Below are positions 35,370 through 44,449 of a stretch of 64,000 nt of DNA, one piece after another (position 1 is the stretch's first letter; the number at the start of each line of letters is the position of its first letter). Origin of the DNA: Bariatricus massiliensis (GTDB lineage Bacteria; Bacillota; Clostridia; Lachnospirales; Lachnospiraceae); contig NZ_LT574837.1 in the NCBI RefSeq assembly GCF_900086725.1, positions 458,937-522,936 of the forward strand, given 5' to 3'. The notes below the pieces were generated by a model. That model searched no databases, was not told the DNA's origin, and worked only from the letters and a program-made list of their open reading frames with translations. The translations under genes were made by a program, and so were the position numbers.

Positions 35370-35864
35370 TTATTCCCATTCCAGACGATGGAGATGTCCC
35401 TCCTCATTCATGCCTGCGAACCCGTTCTGGCGCAGCGCCTCATACAGCACAATCGCCACAGAATTGCCCAGATTCAGCGAGCGTATGTCCCCCACCATCG
35501 GGATGCGCACCGTGTCCTCTTTATGGTGGCAGAGTATTTCCTCCGGAATACCTGCACTCTCCTTGCCGAACATGATATAACAGTCCGGCTCATATTGAGC
35601 TTCTGTATATAAATTCGGAGATTTTGTCGTCGCCATATAGATTTTCGCCCCGGGGTTCTTGTCCATAAAATCCTGATAATCGATGTACGTGGTGACGTCT
35701 AAATCCTCCCAATAGTCCATTCCGGCCCGTTTCAGCGCCTTCTCGTTCAGGCGGAAACCAAGGGGCTCTATCAAATGGAGCCGCGTATTGGTGGCCACGC
35801 ATGTTCTCCCGATATTTCCTGTATTAGCCGGGATCTCCGGCTCAAAAAGTACAATATTCAACAT
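35370..35864 (-). CDS. trmL: tRNA (cytidine/uridine-34-2'-O)-methyltransferase
   Basis: The 164-residue SPOUT enzyme shows NIVLFEPEIPANTGNIGRT at the start, MFGKESAGIPEEIL and the knot segment IPMVGDIRSLNLGNSVAIVL. TrmL methylates the wobble ribose of tRNA-Leu isoacceptors. The length is standard. It is preceded by AGGGAGG. Confidence 0.93.
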   Translation of the reverse strand: MLNIVLFEPEIPANTGNIGRTCVATNTRLHLIEPLGFRLNEKALKRAGMDYWEDLDVTTYIDYQDFMDKNPGAKIYMATTKSPNLYTEAQYEPDCYIMFGKESAGIPEEILCHHKEDTVRIPMVGDIRSLNLGNSVAIVLYEALRQNGFAGMNEEGHLHRLEWE

Positions 35865-35882
35865 TTGAAATTCCTCCCTAAA

Positions 35883-35908
35883 ATACCTGCCGGCTTCCCG
35901 GCAGGTAT
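35883..35908 (-). terminator. Strong hairpin after the aminotransferase gene
   Basis: ATACCTGCCGG and CCGGCAGGTAT form a perfect 11-bp stem with a four-base loop. On the minus strand it is followed by TTTT and then the trmL ribosome site, so it likely ends the Lrp-aminotransferase transcript. Confidence 0.8.
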
Positions 35909-35916
35909 CTTGACTT

Positions 35917-37086
35917 CTATTTTTGTTCTGCTCTCAAACGGTCTATAAAGTGTCCAAGCCGTCCAATCGCTTCTTTTAAATCCTCCAAAGAATAAGCATA
36001 GGAAATACGGAGAAAACCTTCCCCGCACTCCCCAAATGCCGTGCCGGGAACAACCGCAACCTTCTCTTCTGCCAGAAATCTCGTCGCAAATTCTTCGGAG
36101 GTCATACCAAACTCCTTAATACATGGGAATATATAAAAAGCGCCATAAGGCTCAAAGCACTCCAGCTGCATCCGTTTCAGCTCATGCATCAGGAATCTTC
36201 TCCTCTGATTATAAGCCTCCCTCATCTTCTGCACCTCGTCGTCGCAGTTGCGCAGCCCTTCGATAGCCGCGTACTGGCTGTTGGTAGGCGCACACATGAT
36301 CGCGTACTGATGAACCTTTGTCATCTGCTCAATAATCGCTCTCGGCCCACACGCATATCCAAGCCTCCAGCCAGTCATGGCGAACCCTTTTGAAAATCCA
36401 TTGATCAAAATCGTGCGCTCCTGCATCCCGGGGAAACTTGCGATGGACACATGGTCCCCCATGTAGCTAAGCTCCGAATAAATCTCATCGGACACCACAA
36501 AAATATCATGTTTGAGTACCACGTCTACGATTGGCTTTAAATCCTCTGCTGTCATGATCGCCCCGGTAGGATTGTTGGGGAACGGCATCACAAGAATCTT
36601 TGTCTTCGGTGTGATAGCGGCCTCCAGTTCCTCCGCCGTCAGTTTGAACTCATTCTCATGCTTCAGCGGAATGACCACCGGCACCCCGTCCGCCAGAATC
36701 GCGCAGGGTAAGTAGGATACATAACTCGGCTGGGGGATGAGCACCTCGTCCCCTGGGTCCAGCATGGCACGGAAAGCCAAGTCGATTGCCTCGCTGCCTC
36801 CCACCGTCACCAGCACATCCTGCTGGTCATACGAAACATTTACTTTTCTCTTTATATATTTTGTTATCTCAATCTTCAATTCTTTCAATCCTGCATTGGA
36901 TGTGTAGAATGTCCGGCCTCTTTCTAAGGAGTAGATTCCCTCCTCCCGGATTCTCCAGGGAGTGTCAAAATCCGGCTCCCCTACGCCCAGTGATATGGCG
37001 TCTGTCATCTCGTTGACAATATCAAAAAACTTACGGATACCGGATGGCTCCAATGCTACTACTTTTTCAGATAATGGATTTCTCAT
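35917..37086 (-). CDS. Class I/II PLP aminotransferase
   Basis: The 389-residue aspartate-aminotransferase-fold enzyme has PLP lysine 233 (INGFSKGFAMTGWRLGY), NNPTGA, Asp200 and Tyr203. It resembles aromatic or aspartate aminotransferases of the Ib/MalY-related groups. Its ATG overlaps the stop of the preceding Lrp gene (TAATG), so it is probably controlled by that regulator. Substrate not determined. Confidence 0.92.
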   Translation of the reverse strand: MRNPLSEKVVALEPSGIRKFFDIVNEMTDAISLGVGEPDFDTPWRIREEGIYSLERGRTFYTSNAGLKELKIEITKYIKRKVNVSYDQQDVLVTVGGSEAIDLAFRAMLDPGDEVLIPQPSYVSYLPCAILADGVPVVIPLKHENEFKLTAEELEAAITPKTKILVMPFPNNPTGAIMTAEDLKPIVDVVLKHDIFVVSDEIYSELSYMGDHVSIASFPGMQERTILINGFSKGFAMTGWRLGYACGPRAIIEQMTKVHQYAIMCAPTNSQYAAIEGLRNCDDEVQKMREAYNQRRRFLMHELKRMQLECFEPYGAFYIFPCIKEFGMTSEEFATRFLAEEKVAVVPGTAFGECGEGFLRISYAYSLEDLKEAIGRLGHFIDRLRAEQK

Positions 37087-37601
37087 TAGGGCGTCACCAG
37101 CATCCTTTCCGACTTCTTCTGCGGAACCATGATTGTTCCGTGGTCTTTATATTTTTTCAGTATAAAATGAGTGGCCGTGGACATGATAGCCTCCACAGGC
37201 GCCAGCTTTTCTGACACGAATTGAGAGACTCCTTTCAATGTCCAGCCCTCCAGAATCACCATCAGGTCATATCCGCCGGAAATCAGGTACACGGCCGTCA
37301 CTTCCGGGAAATTGTAAATCCGCTCCGCAATGCGGTCGAACCCTTGATCCCGCTGCGGGGTCACACGCACTTCGATAAGCGCCGTTATCATCTCGGAGCC
37401 GGCTCTGTCCCAGTCGATCAATGTATGATAACCGCAGATGATCTTTTCCTTTTCCATCTCTGCGATCTCATTGGCGACCATCACCTCGTCCGTGCCCAGC
37501 ATGATAGCGAGTTCCTGCAAATCTGCTTTGCTGTTGCGCTCAATATAATTTAAAATAGTCCTTCTCATTTCCTTGTTCATTTCTGATTTTGTTTCCATCA
37601 T
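37086..37601 (-). CDS. Lrp/AsnC family transcriptional regulator
   Basis: The 171-residue protein has an N-terminal winged HTH (RTILNYIERNSKADLQELAIML) and a C-terminal RAM ligand domain (VTAVYLISGGYDLMVILEG). It overlaps the aminotransferase gene by one base, a common arrangement in which the regulator responds to the amino acid handled by the enzyme. Confidence 0.92.
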   Translation of the reverse strand: MMETKSEMNKEMRRTILNYIERNSKADLQELAIMLGTDEVMVANEIAEMEKEKIICGYHTLIDWDRAGSEMITALIEVRVTPQRDQGFDRIAERIYNFPEVTAVYLISGGYDLMVILEGWTLKGVSQFVSEKLAPVEAIMSTATHFILKKYKDHGTIMVPQKKSERMLVTP

Positions 37602-37617
37602 TACATACCTCCGAATA

Positions 37618-38598
37618 CTAAATCTTTGTCAGTTCGTCCGGCATATCTCTGTCCAGAAAGCGCCGTTCTTCACCGTTCACAATAATTCGTTCTTTTCCTT
37701 TATGGGTATGTCCAAGCACTGCTGCCTGCATCCCTTCCCGTGTAAGCGCATCTGCCAGCTCTTCCCCATTCGGCGTGACCACTAAGACACTTCCTGCCCC
37801 GGCCAGCTGATAGGGATTAAGGTGAAAATATTCACACACCTCGATTGTCTCCTGCTTCACAGACATCTTCTTCAAATCTACAGAAAGACCGATTCCGGCT
37901 CCTTCCGCAAGCTCCCATAGAGCCCCCAAGATGCCTCCGTCCGTAATCTGGTGCATGGCAGATACGCCTACGGCATCAGCAGCTTCTATTTCCCTGAGGG
38001 AAAATAAAGCTTCTTTATAACCTTCTATTCGATTCATAAACGCAGGGATAAATCTCTGCGTAAGTTCCTTCTCTTTCTTAGCTTTTATCCGCAGCGTACC
38101 TTCCAGTCCAATCCATTTTAGGAGTACGATGTCCTCATCCGGCTTTGCCATATTACTGCGTCGAAGCGCACCGGGCAAAAAAATACCCATGGCCGTCAGG
38201 TGCACGACCGCTTCAGTGAGAGCCGGAACTGTCTCCGCACCGGCACAGAGAATCGAAATCCCCTGTGCCCTTCCGGCGGCAGCCCCCGCCTCGAGCATCT
38301 CCTTAAGCCTAGCTTCCCGGGCAGACTCCGGAAGCAGTATATGAACCGCCGCTCCCTTCATCCTCGCGCCTCGGGCCGCCAGCTCATTGGCCGCCCTTGC
38401 GATGGCAAACACACACAAATCCTGTTCATTTCCATACAAGGTCACATTACAGGACAATACCTGCTCTTCCCCTTCTGTCCGGATTCCAAAGCATTTTTCT
38501 TCTCTGGACGGTGGAAACAGCGCCGTATGCTCGTCGATATGCAGTTGTTTTAAAACAGAGCGTCTGTATACGGTCTGTGACACTTTACCAGATTTCAT
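37618..38598 (-). CDS. AIR synthase (PurM)-related protein
   Basis: The 326-residue protein resembles the AIR synthase/HypE/ThiL fold. It has an N-terminal ATP-binding half and a C-terminal half with MHQITDGGILGALWELAEGAGIGLSVDL and NPYQLAGAGSVLVVTPNGEEL. The function of this stand-alone subfamily is unknown. ATG at 38598 follows GAGG. An earlier ATG overlaps the upstream gene. It sits between a VanW-type gene and the Lrp regulator. Confidence 0.8.
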   Translation of the reverse strand: MKSGKVSQTVYRRSVLKQLHIDEHTALFPPSREEKCFGIRTEGEEQVLSCNVTLYGNEQDLCVFAIARAANELAARGARMKGAAVHILLPESAREARLKEMLEAGAAAGRAQGISILCAGAETVPALTEAVVHLTAMGIFLPGALRRSNMAKPDEDIVLLKWIGLEGTLRIKAKKEKELTQRFIPAFMNRIEGYKEALFSLREIEAADAVGVSAMHQITDGGILGALWELAEGAGIGLSVDLKKMSVKQETIEVCEYFHLNPYQLAGAGSVLVVTPNGEELADALTREGMQAAVLGHTHKGKERIIVNGEERRFLDRDMPDELTKI

Positions 38599-38608
38599 TT
38601 TCTTTCCT

Positions 38609-40132
38609 CTATTGAGATTCATTTATGAGCGCCTTTGCCTGAGCAATGGCTTCGTTGATCGCGGCCTCATCCTGACTTGCGATTGCAGTCTTGACCAGAT
38701 TCGCCGCCTCCGCATTGTCCGTGGCCGTTCCCACCTTGATTCTCATCTCTGTCGGTTTATATGTACTGTTATTTATGACATCACGGCTTACTTCCTCGCC
38801 GTTCTCATAGACAATCTTCCAAAGCCGGGCCGTCCGCCCGTTGATTGCAGTCCCTTCATTATTCAGTGTACCGAGGCTGCTCTCTGTGTCTTCCACAAAT
38901 TTCTTTGTGTATTCCATCTTCTCCAGCGTCTCGCTCTCATACTCCACGGAATGGCCTTCCGGGCGTGTATCCTTACCATAAATATAAAAGCCCAGCTGGT
39001 TGTTAGAATCGATATACCCTTCAATCAAAATAGGTGTATCGTAGTTATTTTTAAACTTAAAATCTTTAATTCCCTCGGCGATAGCCGCGTCTCTCGACGG
39101 ATCCACGTATGTGACAATGATAGAATGTGGAGACCGTTCTGTCACTTCCAATTCAGCGTAGAGGACTGCGTTGTACAAAGTGGTGGATACCTGACAAATG
39201 CCACCGGCAATGCTCTGCACTACCTCGCCGTTTTCATAAGCGCCCCCGTCCACATACCCATTCTCCTCCGAATAGGGGAGCGTGGCCTGCTCCACGGAAA
39301 ATTCCTCGCCGGGCATAATGACGGTTCCATTTAAAAGCTCCGCCGCCCTCTGTAGATTCGTCACACGATTACCGGAACCCGCCTCTGTAGAATAAGAGCC
39401 CAGCTCCTCCTGTATAGACTCTAAATCCGTCCGCTTAATGGCTGCTTCCTCTTCTACCTCTTTGAGCGTCACCACTGCATTCTTATAGTCCCACTTTTCA
39501 TTGAGATATTTTGCGATTGTCTTCAAGGCAGCCTCTGTGTCAATGGTTCTGCCATTTTCTTCATCGGTAATGACAAAGCTGCCATTTTGATAAGAAACAG
39601 AAGCATTTACCGCTCCCTTTTCCAGTGATTTGGCCCGCTCGTCGACAATGGCCGTAGCTGCCTCCTGATCGAGGGTAAAGACCGGTTTTATTACTTTCTT
39701 CCCGTCCTTCAGTTGCCGCAGCGCGTGATAGCGTTTCCAGACAGAGCCCTTCTTTCCGTACGCGACAGCCTCCTCGACGAGCTTATCCACATCCTTGGCG
39801 GAAATGCCCAGCTCTCCCAGCGTCGCCTCGGCCGTCTCGTCGCCCACTTTCATAGTCAGCGTAAGTGCCTCATATTCTGAGAGCTTAGCCTCCACCGCGG
39901 ACAAAGCCTTTTTGGAAGTCATTCCTGAGACTTCCGTCTCGCCGATAAAAATGTGGCTTGCAATAGTTCCATCCTTCACTTTATGTACATACTTGTAAAG
40001 TATTCCATAAGAAATGGCAAATATAATCAGAACCGCCGCCAGACATAGGCCGCTCAGAAAAGCAATTCTCTGCCGTTTCCGGCGCTGCACGCGCCGGCTG
40101 CCAATCCGCTTCTTTTTATTTTGTTTAGGCAT
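38609..40132 (-). CDS. VanW family protein with PG-binding-4 domains
   Basis: The 507-residue protein has a very basic N-terminus (KKKRIGSRRVQRRKRQR), a membrane anchor (about 25-47), two repeated domains of the peptidoglycan-binding-4 type and a VanW domain (SIAGGICQVSTTLYNAVL). It is probably a cell-wall-associated protein. VanW occurs in some vancomycin clusters but is common in Clostridia without resistance. The C-terminal 100 residues are less conserved and acidic. Confidence 0.87.
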   Translation of the reverse strand: MPKQNKKKRIGSRRVQRRKRQRIAFLSGLCLAAVLIIFAISYGILYKYVHKVKDGTIASHIFIGETEVSGMTSKKALSAVEAKLSEYEALTLTMKVGDETAEATLGELGISAKDVDKLVEEAVAYGKKGSVWKRYHALRQLKDGKKVIKPVFTLDQEAATAIVDERAKSLEKGAVNASVSYQNGSFVITDEENGRTIDTEAALKTIAKYLNEKWDYKNAVVTLKEVEEEAAIKRTDLESIQEELGSYSTEAGSGNRVTNLQRAAELLNGTVIMPGEEFSVEQATLPYSEENGYVDGGAYENGEVVQSIAGGICQVSTTLYNAVLYAELEVTERSPHSIIVTYVDPSRDAAIAEGIKDFKFKNNYDTPILIEGYIDSNNQLGFYIYGKDTRPEGHSVEYESETLEKMEYTKKFVEDTESSLGTLNNEGTAINGRTARLWKIVYENGEEVSRDVINNSTYKPTEMRIKVGTATDNAEAANLVKTAIASQDEAAINEAIAQAKALINESQ

Positions 40133-40156
40133 TCGAATTACCTCACTTTATATCCA

Positions 40157-40255
40157 TTATGCAATATATGGCAAAATCATTGTTGCCACCATCGCCAGCA
40201 CGACAACTATAATGATGCCGGCTGCAATCTTCTGTGTATTTTTGCGATTAAACAT
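40157..40255 (-). CDS. 32-residue single-pass membrane miniprotein
   Basis: A GAGGTG ribosome site precedes ATG 40255. The product begins MFNRKNTQKIAAG and continues as one hydrophobic helix to a TAA at 40157. Basic start and hydrophobic remainder suggest an N-in single-span protein, similar in layout to the DUF4044 type of tiny Firmicute membrane proteins. It ends 24 bp before the VanW gene. Confidence 0.7.
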   Translation of the reverse strand: MFNRKNTQKIAAGIIIVVVLAMVATMILPYIA

Positions 40256-40305
40256 GAATATTCACCTCTTATTTCGCATATTTCTTCTATTTTATACTCT
40301 TTACC

Positions 40306-42128
40306 TTATTTTTGCAATACATTCCCTTCATTCTCCTGACATTCTAAAATACGGAATATCTTAGCCTGATGATTCAGCGGACTCCGGTTCAGATAGTCAA
40401 AAAGAAGCACCGTCCTTCGCTCTTCCATCCCTCCAGTCACATCGTAAGAGAAGCTTTCTATATGTGTCATTTTACGCAGGCTGCGCTTATCATATGATTC
40501 ATATCCCTGCAAATATCTGCGTTCTTCCGCCTCTCTTTCATAAAAATCCCGCTCCAGCTCCTTGGTGCATCTCCCCTCCCCCGCAAACGCCGGACGGTTC
40601 TTGACATTTTCACGCAAGTATAAATCCAGAGTCAGAAGCTGGCGGACCTTCTCAATCCCGGCCTCATCCCCCTCCCTCTGGCCCGCTAAAAGCTTTTCCG
40701 CAAACTCCAGAAGGATCTCATACCGAGTAATCCGGGAATGGCTTATAGTATCCAGCGCTTTTTCACTGTAAAACAAACTGAGCGCCTCAAAAAACGAAAA
40801 GCACCTTCACATTTTCCAATCAGGTAAGGAAGGGTATAACAGAACTGACGGCTGTTATAATAGACTTCCACCATCTCCTCAATGCCTTTCAGACGGAGAA
40901 TTTCCTAGTAGGACAGCCACTTCGTATACAGCACTTCATAGAGCGGACGGCCTTTATAGACTAGTCCGTAATCTTCTTTCCGTTCTTCCATATATGAGCC
41001 CTTCAGCACCTTCAGGAAACCAAGCTGAAGCTGCTCCGGTTCCAGCTTGTACACATCGTCAAAGGAGGCTTTAAAGCTATCATAATTTTCATATGGAAGC
41101 CCTGCGATCAAATCCAAATGTTGGTGTATATTGCCAAAGGAATTGATGCGCTTCACAATTCTGCCCACTTCCTCAAACTTCATTGTACGGCGAATCTCAC
41201 GGATAGTCTGTGGGTTGGTGGACTGTACGCCTATCTCCAGCTGAATCAGTCCGGGGCGCATCTGTCTCATCAGCTCCAGCTCCTCTTCCCGCAGCAAATC
41301 CGCGGATATCTCAAAGTGGAAATTCGTAATTCCATTGTCGTGTTCCTGAATATACCGCCACACCGTCATCGCGTGGTCATGGCGGCAGTTAAAGGTTCTG
41401 TCCACGAATTTCACCTGCGGCACTCTCTGATCGATAAAAAACTGGAGTTCCCGTTTGACCAGCTCCAAATCCCGGAAACGCAGGCATTTATCAACAGATG
41501 ACAGGCAGTAACTGCAGGAGAACGGACATCCCCTGCTGGATTCATAGTAAATAATCTTGTGCTCAAATCCTTCCATATCTTCATATACAAAGGGAATCTC
41601 ACTCAAATCCATGACCTCCCGCCACGGGTTCTCCCTGATTCTCTCCTCTTTTCCGGCAGACCGCTCTCTCCATGCTATTCCCTTTATCTGGGCAAGGCTC
41701 TCTGTGCCTCCGCAGTAAAACCGTACAAGTTCAAGGAAGGTCTTCTCCCCCTCCCCCATCATAATTCCGTCCACCTCCGGCAGGCGTCCAAGTACAGCCC
41801 GCGCGTCGTAGGACACCTCCGGCCCTCCCAGCCAAATATGTGTATCCGGCAGAACCTTATGGATCTCCCGCACGATATTCTCCACACACGTCAGATTCCA
41901 TATATAACAGGACAGGCAGAGTATGTCCGGTTTCCCTTGGAAAATATCTCTCAAAATCTCATCTTCCTGCTGATTGATGGTGTATTCCGCTATAGTGATG
42001 TCCGGCTTTACGTTGAGCCCCCCACAGTCTGACTGCGCAAGACTTTTTTCTGCGTATGCCTTCAAGCTGTATACTGCCAGATTAGAGTGAATATATTTTG
42101 CATTGACTGCCGCCAAAAGGATTTTCAT
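40306..42128 (-). pseudogene. Disrupted B12-binding radical SAM protein with DUF4080 tail
   Basis: The 5' part (42128-40905) encodes a cobalamin-binding domain (LWLGGPEVSYDA) and a radical SAM core with CPFSCSYC. It ends at TAG 40905-40907. The same frame resumes directly with about 38 codons of clear family sequence, then shifts by one base in a run of six A (40789-40794). It continues to 40306 with the DUF4080 C-terminal part. Two separate lesions make a pseudogene likely; intact homologues should have about 607 residues. The family's substrate is unknown. Confidence 0.85.
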
Positions 42129-42210
42129 CGCCCTTCCCCCTATGGTTCAAGATATTCTTTACATTCTACTATAATTTTGTAAATTCGTAAACAAAAAATA
42201 CCGTTATCCG

Positions 42211-42239
42211 TTGACATTTGCGCAAAAAACATGTAAAAT
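42211..42239 (+). promoter_or_regulatory. Promoter of SRP RNA gene
   Basis: A consensus TTGACA and TAAAAT are separated by 17 bp. The predicted start is seven to eight bases beyond the -10, exactly at the first paired bases of the RNA. Confidence 0.85.
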
Positions 42240-42246
42240 TAAGACT

Positions 42247-42508
42247 CGTGCAGCCGGGGTGGTAGCGGTACCTTGTACCTACAATCCGCTATAGTAGGGG
42301 TGATACTGTGCGGAGGGCAGTTTTTGTCAAAGCCGCCCTTGTCCAGCGGCGTTGATATTCGGGTCTTACGCGGCAGAAATCTGTGAACCGTGTCAGGTCG
42401 GGAACGAAGCAGCACTAAGCAGAATCTTCTGGGTGCCGTAAGGCAGCCTGAGTTGAGCTTGCTGGCAAGGTAACGTTTGGGAGGGATTTGTTCGAAGCAC
42501 AGTGCACG
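42247..42508 (+). ncRNA. ffs: Signal recognition particle RNA, large (Alu-containing) type
   Basis: The core at 42393-42413 reads TCAGGTCGGGAACGAAGCAGC, the helix 8 hairpin with GGAA loop and a compensatory C-G closing pair relative to the usual TCCGGAAGGA. The ends CGTGCA and TGCACG pair. The length of about 262 nt matches Bacillus/Clostridium SRP RNA with helices 1-5. It binds Ffh and directs ribosomes to the membrane. Confidence 0.93.
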
Positions 42509-42531
42509 TAAAAAAATATTTTAAAATTCAA

Positions 42532-42572
42532 AAGGAAGGTGCGATTCATCTGAACCACACCTTCCTTTTTTA
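42532..42572. terminator. Terminator of SRP RNA and of the peptide-transport operon
   Basis: AAGGAAGGTG pairs with CACCTTCCTT around a 16-base loop, followed by a T-run on the plus strand. The minus-strand side ends in an AT-rich run (AATTTTAAAATATTTTTTT), so it can work in both directions. Confidence 0.85.
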
Positions 42573-42577
42573 TATGC

Positions 42578-44386
42578 TTATTTCCCCGCAGTCTCCAGAT
42601 ATGCCTTTAAGTGCTCCGCACTCTTTTCAAGGCTGAATTCATGTTTATTTCCTGTGTCGATCAGCGTTGAGAAGGTAGAATATAACGGCCCTACCAACTC
42701 ATTATTATAGGAAATATAGTCTTCCTGATTCACCGCGTAAGACACAGCTTTTCGCAAGTCGATGTTAGAAAGAATGTTACCGTCTTTCATATTAAAGTCA
42801 CAGTAAGTCGTAGCATGTCTTGTATATACATAAACTGTGTAGTCGTCACTTTCCTCAAGGGTCGCAACATCATTTGTAGCAACGGTATCAAGAATATCAA
42901 TTTCACCTGAGCGGAAAGATGATGTAGCGGAAGAAGCATCTTTGATGAACTTAATCGCTGTATTTGTAATCTTTGGCTCATACTCTGTCCCTGCCATGTA
43001 ACCCGGATTCTTTTCAAAAGTAACCTGATAATCATCTAATCCCACCAACGCATATGGCCCGGACATCCAAAGATGGTTGTTTCCAGCCTTAATATTGGCA
43101 GAATCACCATAACACACGTCCTTTGTAGCGTCATAAGACGCAACGTCGAACTTAGAATTCATCTCTGTAACAGCCTCTTTATTGAGGATACCAGCTGACT
43201 GGTGAGCCAGATAGTTGAGTACCTGTGGAAACGGTGTTGTTGTTGTTACTTTTACAACCTGATATACACCGTTTGCGTTGTCGACCTGTGTCTTGTCTGT
43301 CGTCAGAGACTGTATACCACTCGGAAGACCATCTGATAATACTTCAAGAATCGGCTTGCCTGTATCAGAATCAAGAACAGTGCTAAGCTCATCTAAGTTG
43401 TCAACGATTGTTACATCCTTCATATGGTTGTGCAGATTGTATGTTTTGTGAAGCGCTACGCTGTTCTGATCTGCCGCTCTCTTCAGAGAAAACTCAACAT
43501 CTTCAGCGCCTACACGCACATCAGTAGCTACTACATGGTTGTTCTCTGCTCTTGAGAAGAATACATCATCACGAAGAATAAAATAGTAATCACTGTTGCC
43601 TTCCGCGATTGCATGATTCAAGGAAAGAGAACCATCTGAAGTTACAGTGTCATCATCCTCAAGATTAACAATACGAACATTAATATTAGAAGACAGCTGA
43701 TTGATAGAACCATCGTTTGCCTGAATCGGGTCTAAAGATGTAAGTACGTTCATGGTCTGCGTCATCATCAATGTTCTCGTTTCATTCTGAGAAGGATCTA
43801 CATAAGAGTAGTTTTCCCATACTGCCGAACGGGACTGTGGGTTACGAACCGTACTTTCGTCGACAACCGTATTGTTAATCGCACGTATTCCTTTGTTAGC
43901 AAATAACGGCAGCGTATATACGTTCTCAGTTACCACATAATCTTCCAGTTCTTTATAAGTAGCCTGATATTCAGCCGGTGTTTCTTCTGCAGCCTTGTCA
44001 ATAATCTCATCTACCTTCTCATCATTGATTCCGCCCGCATTGTACTCTCCATAAGACGCATAGACATCTCTTGCCGCATAATCCGGGTTACCGGTAACCG
44101 TCGTCCAGCCAGACATTGCAACATCCCAGTTTCCAGTATCCAGAACAGTCTTAAAGCTTGAATAATCGGGCTGTGTGTTAAGGTCCACATTAAATCCCGC
44201 CTTCGTCAACTGATCACGTAAAATGTTAAGACTGGACTCCTGAGCTGAGTATCCTAATACCCTCAAAGTCACACTTCCTTCGCTTGCTCCGCCTGATGAT
44301 CCGCTTGGCTTTTTTGTTTTACCACATGCTGCCATAGTAAAGACCATCGCCGCGCAGAGCAAAAGTGAAATCACTTTTCTTTTCAT
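42578..44386 (-). CDS. Peptide ABC transporter binding lipoprotein, circularly permuted SBP_bac_5
   Basis: The 602-residue lipoprotein has lipobox TMAAC (Cys21). Residues about 38-195 (LRVLGYSAQ..., NWDVAMSGWT, KVDEIIDKAAEETPAE, ENVYTLPLF) match what is normally the C-terminal third of oligopeptide-binding proteins. Residues about 200-602 then begin with the usual N-terminal strand and SLDP motif, pass through EDVEFSLKRA, GPYALVG and LRKAVSYAVNQE, and end at EKSAEHLKAYLETAGK. That is the point where the normal chain would continue into the segment now at the front. It is the last gene of a five-gene transporter operon. The start at 44386 follows GGAGG; the 15 extra codons upstream lack a site. 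Confidence 0.9.
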   Translation of the reverse strand: MKRKVISLLLCAAMVFTMAACGKTKKPSGSSGGASEGSVTLRVLGYSAQESSLNILRDQLTKAGFNVDLNTQPDYSSFKTVLDTGNWDVAMSGWTTVTGNPDYAARDVYASYGEYNAGGINDEKVDEIIDKAAEETPAEYQATYKELEDYVVTENVYTLPLFANKGIRAINNTVVDESTVRNPQSRSAVWENYSYVDPSQNETRTLMMTQTMNVLTSLDPIQANDGSINQLSSNINVRIVNLEDDDTVTSDGSLSLNHAIAEGNSDYYFILRDDVFFSRAENNHVVATDVRVGAEDVEFSLKRAADQNSVALHKTYNLHNHMKDVTIVDNLDELSTVLDSDTGKPILEVLSDGLPSGIQSLTTDKTQVDNANGVYQVVKVTTTTPFPQVLNYLAHQSAGILNKEAVTEMNSKFDVASYDATKDVCYGDSANIKAGNNHLWMSGPYALVGLDDYQVTFEKNPGYMAGTEYEPKITNTAIKFIKDASSATSSFRSGEIDILDTVATNDVATLEESDDYTVYVYTRHATTYCDFNMKDGNILSNIDLRKAVSYAVNQEDYISYNNELVGPLYSTFSTLIDTGNKHEFSLEKSAEHLKAYLETAGK

Positions 44387-44449
44387 AATCTTTTCCTCCT
44401 TAAGTATATTTATGTGATGCCTTATGGCCATCCACCTTATAAAATAAAT

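Noticed and set aside
38387..39334. 315-codon open frame opposite the VanW and PurM-like genes
   Set aside because: It runs antisense to two well-supported genes, has no ribosome site and its translation is rich in Cys, His and Arg as is usual for shadow frames.
40133..40305. Small RNA in the gap before the VanW gene
   Set aside because: The gap is explained by the 32-residue membrane protein frame with a ribosome site.
40905..40907. TAG as a recoded amino acid (pyrrolysine) in the radical SAM gene
   Set aside because: A second, independent frameshift breaks the gene downstream and the family has no known pyrrolysine, so decay is the simpler reading.
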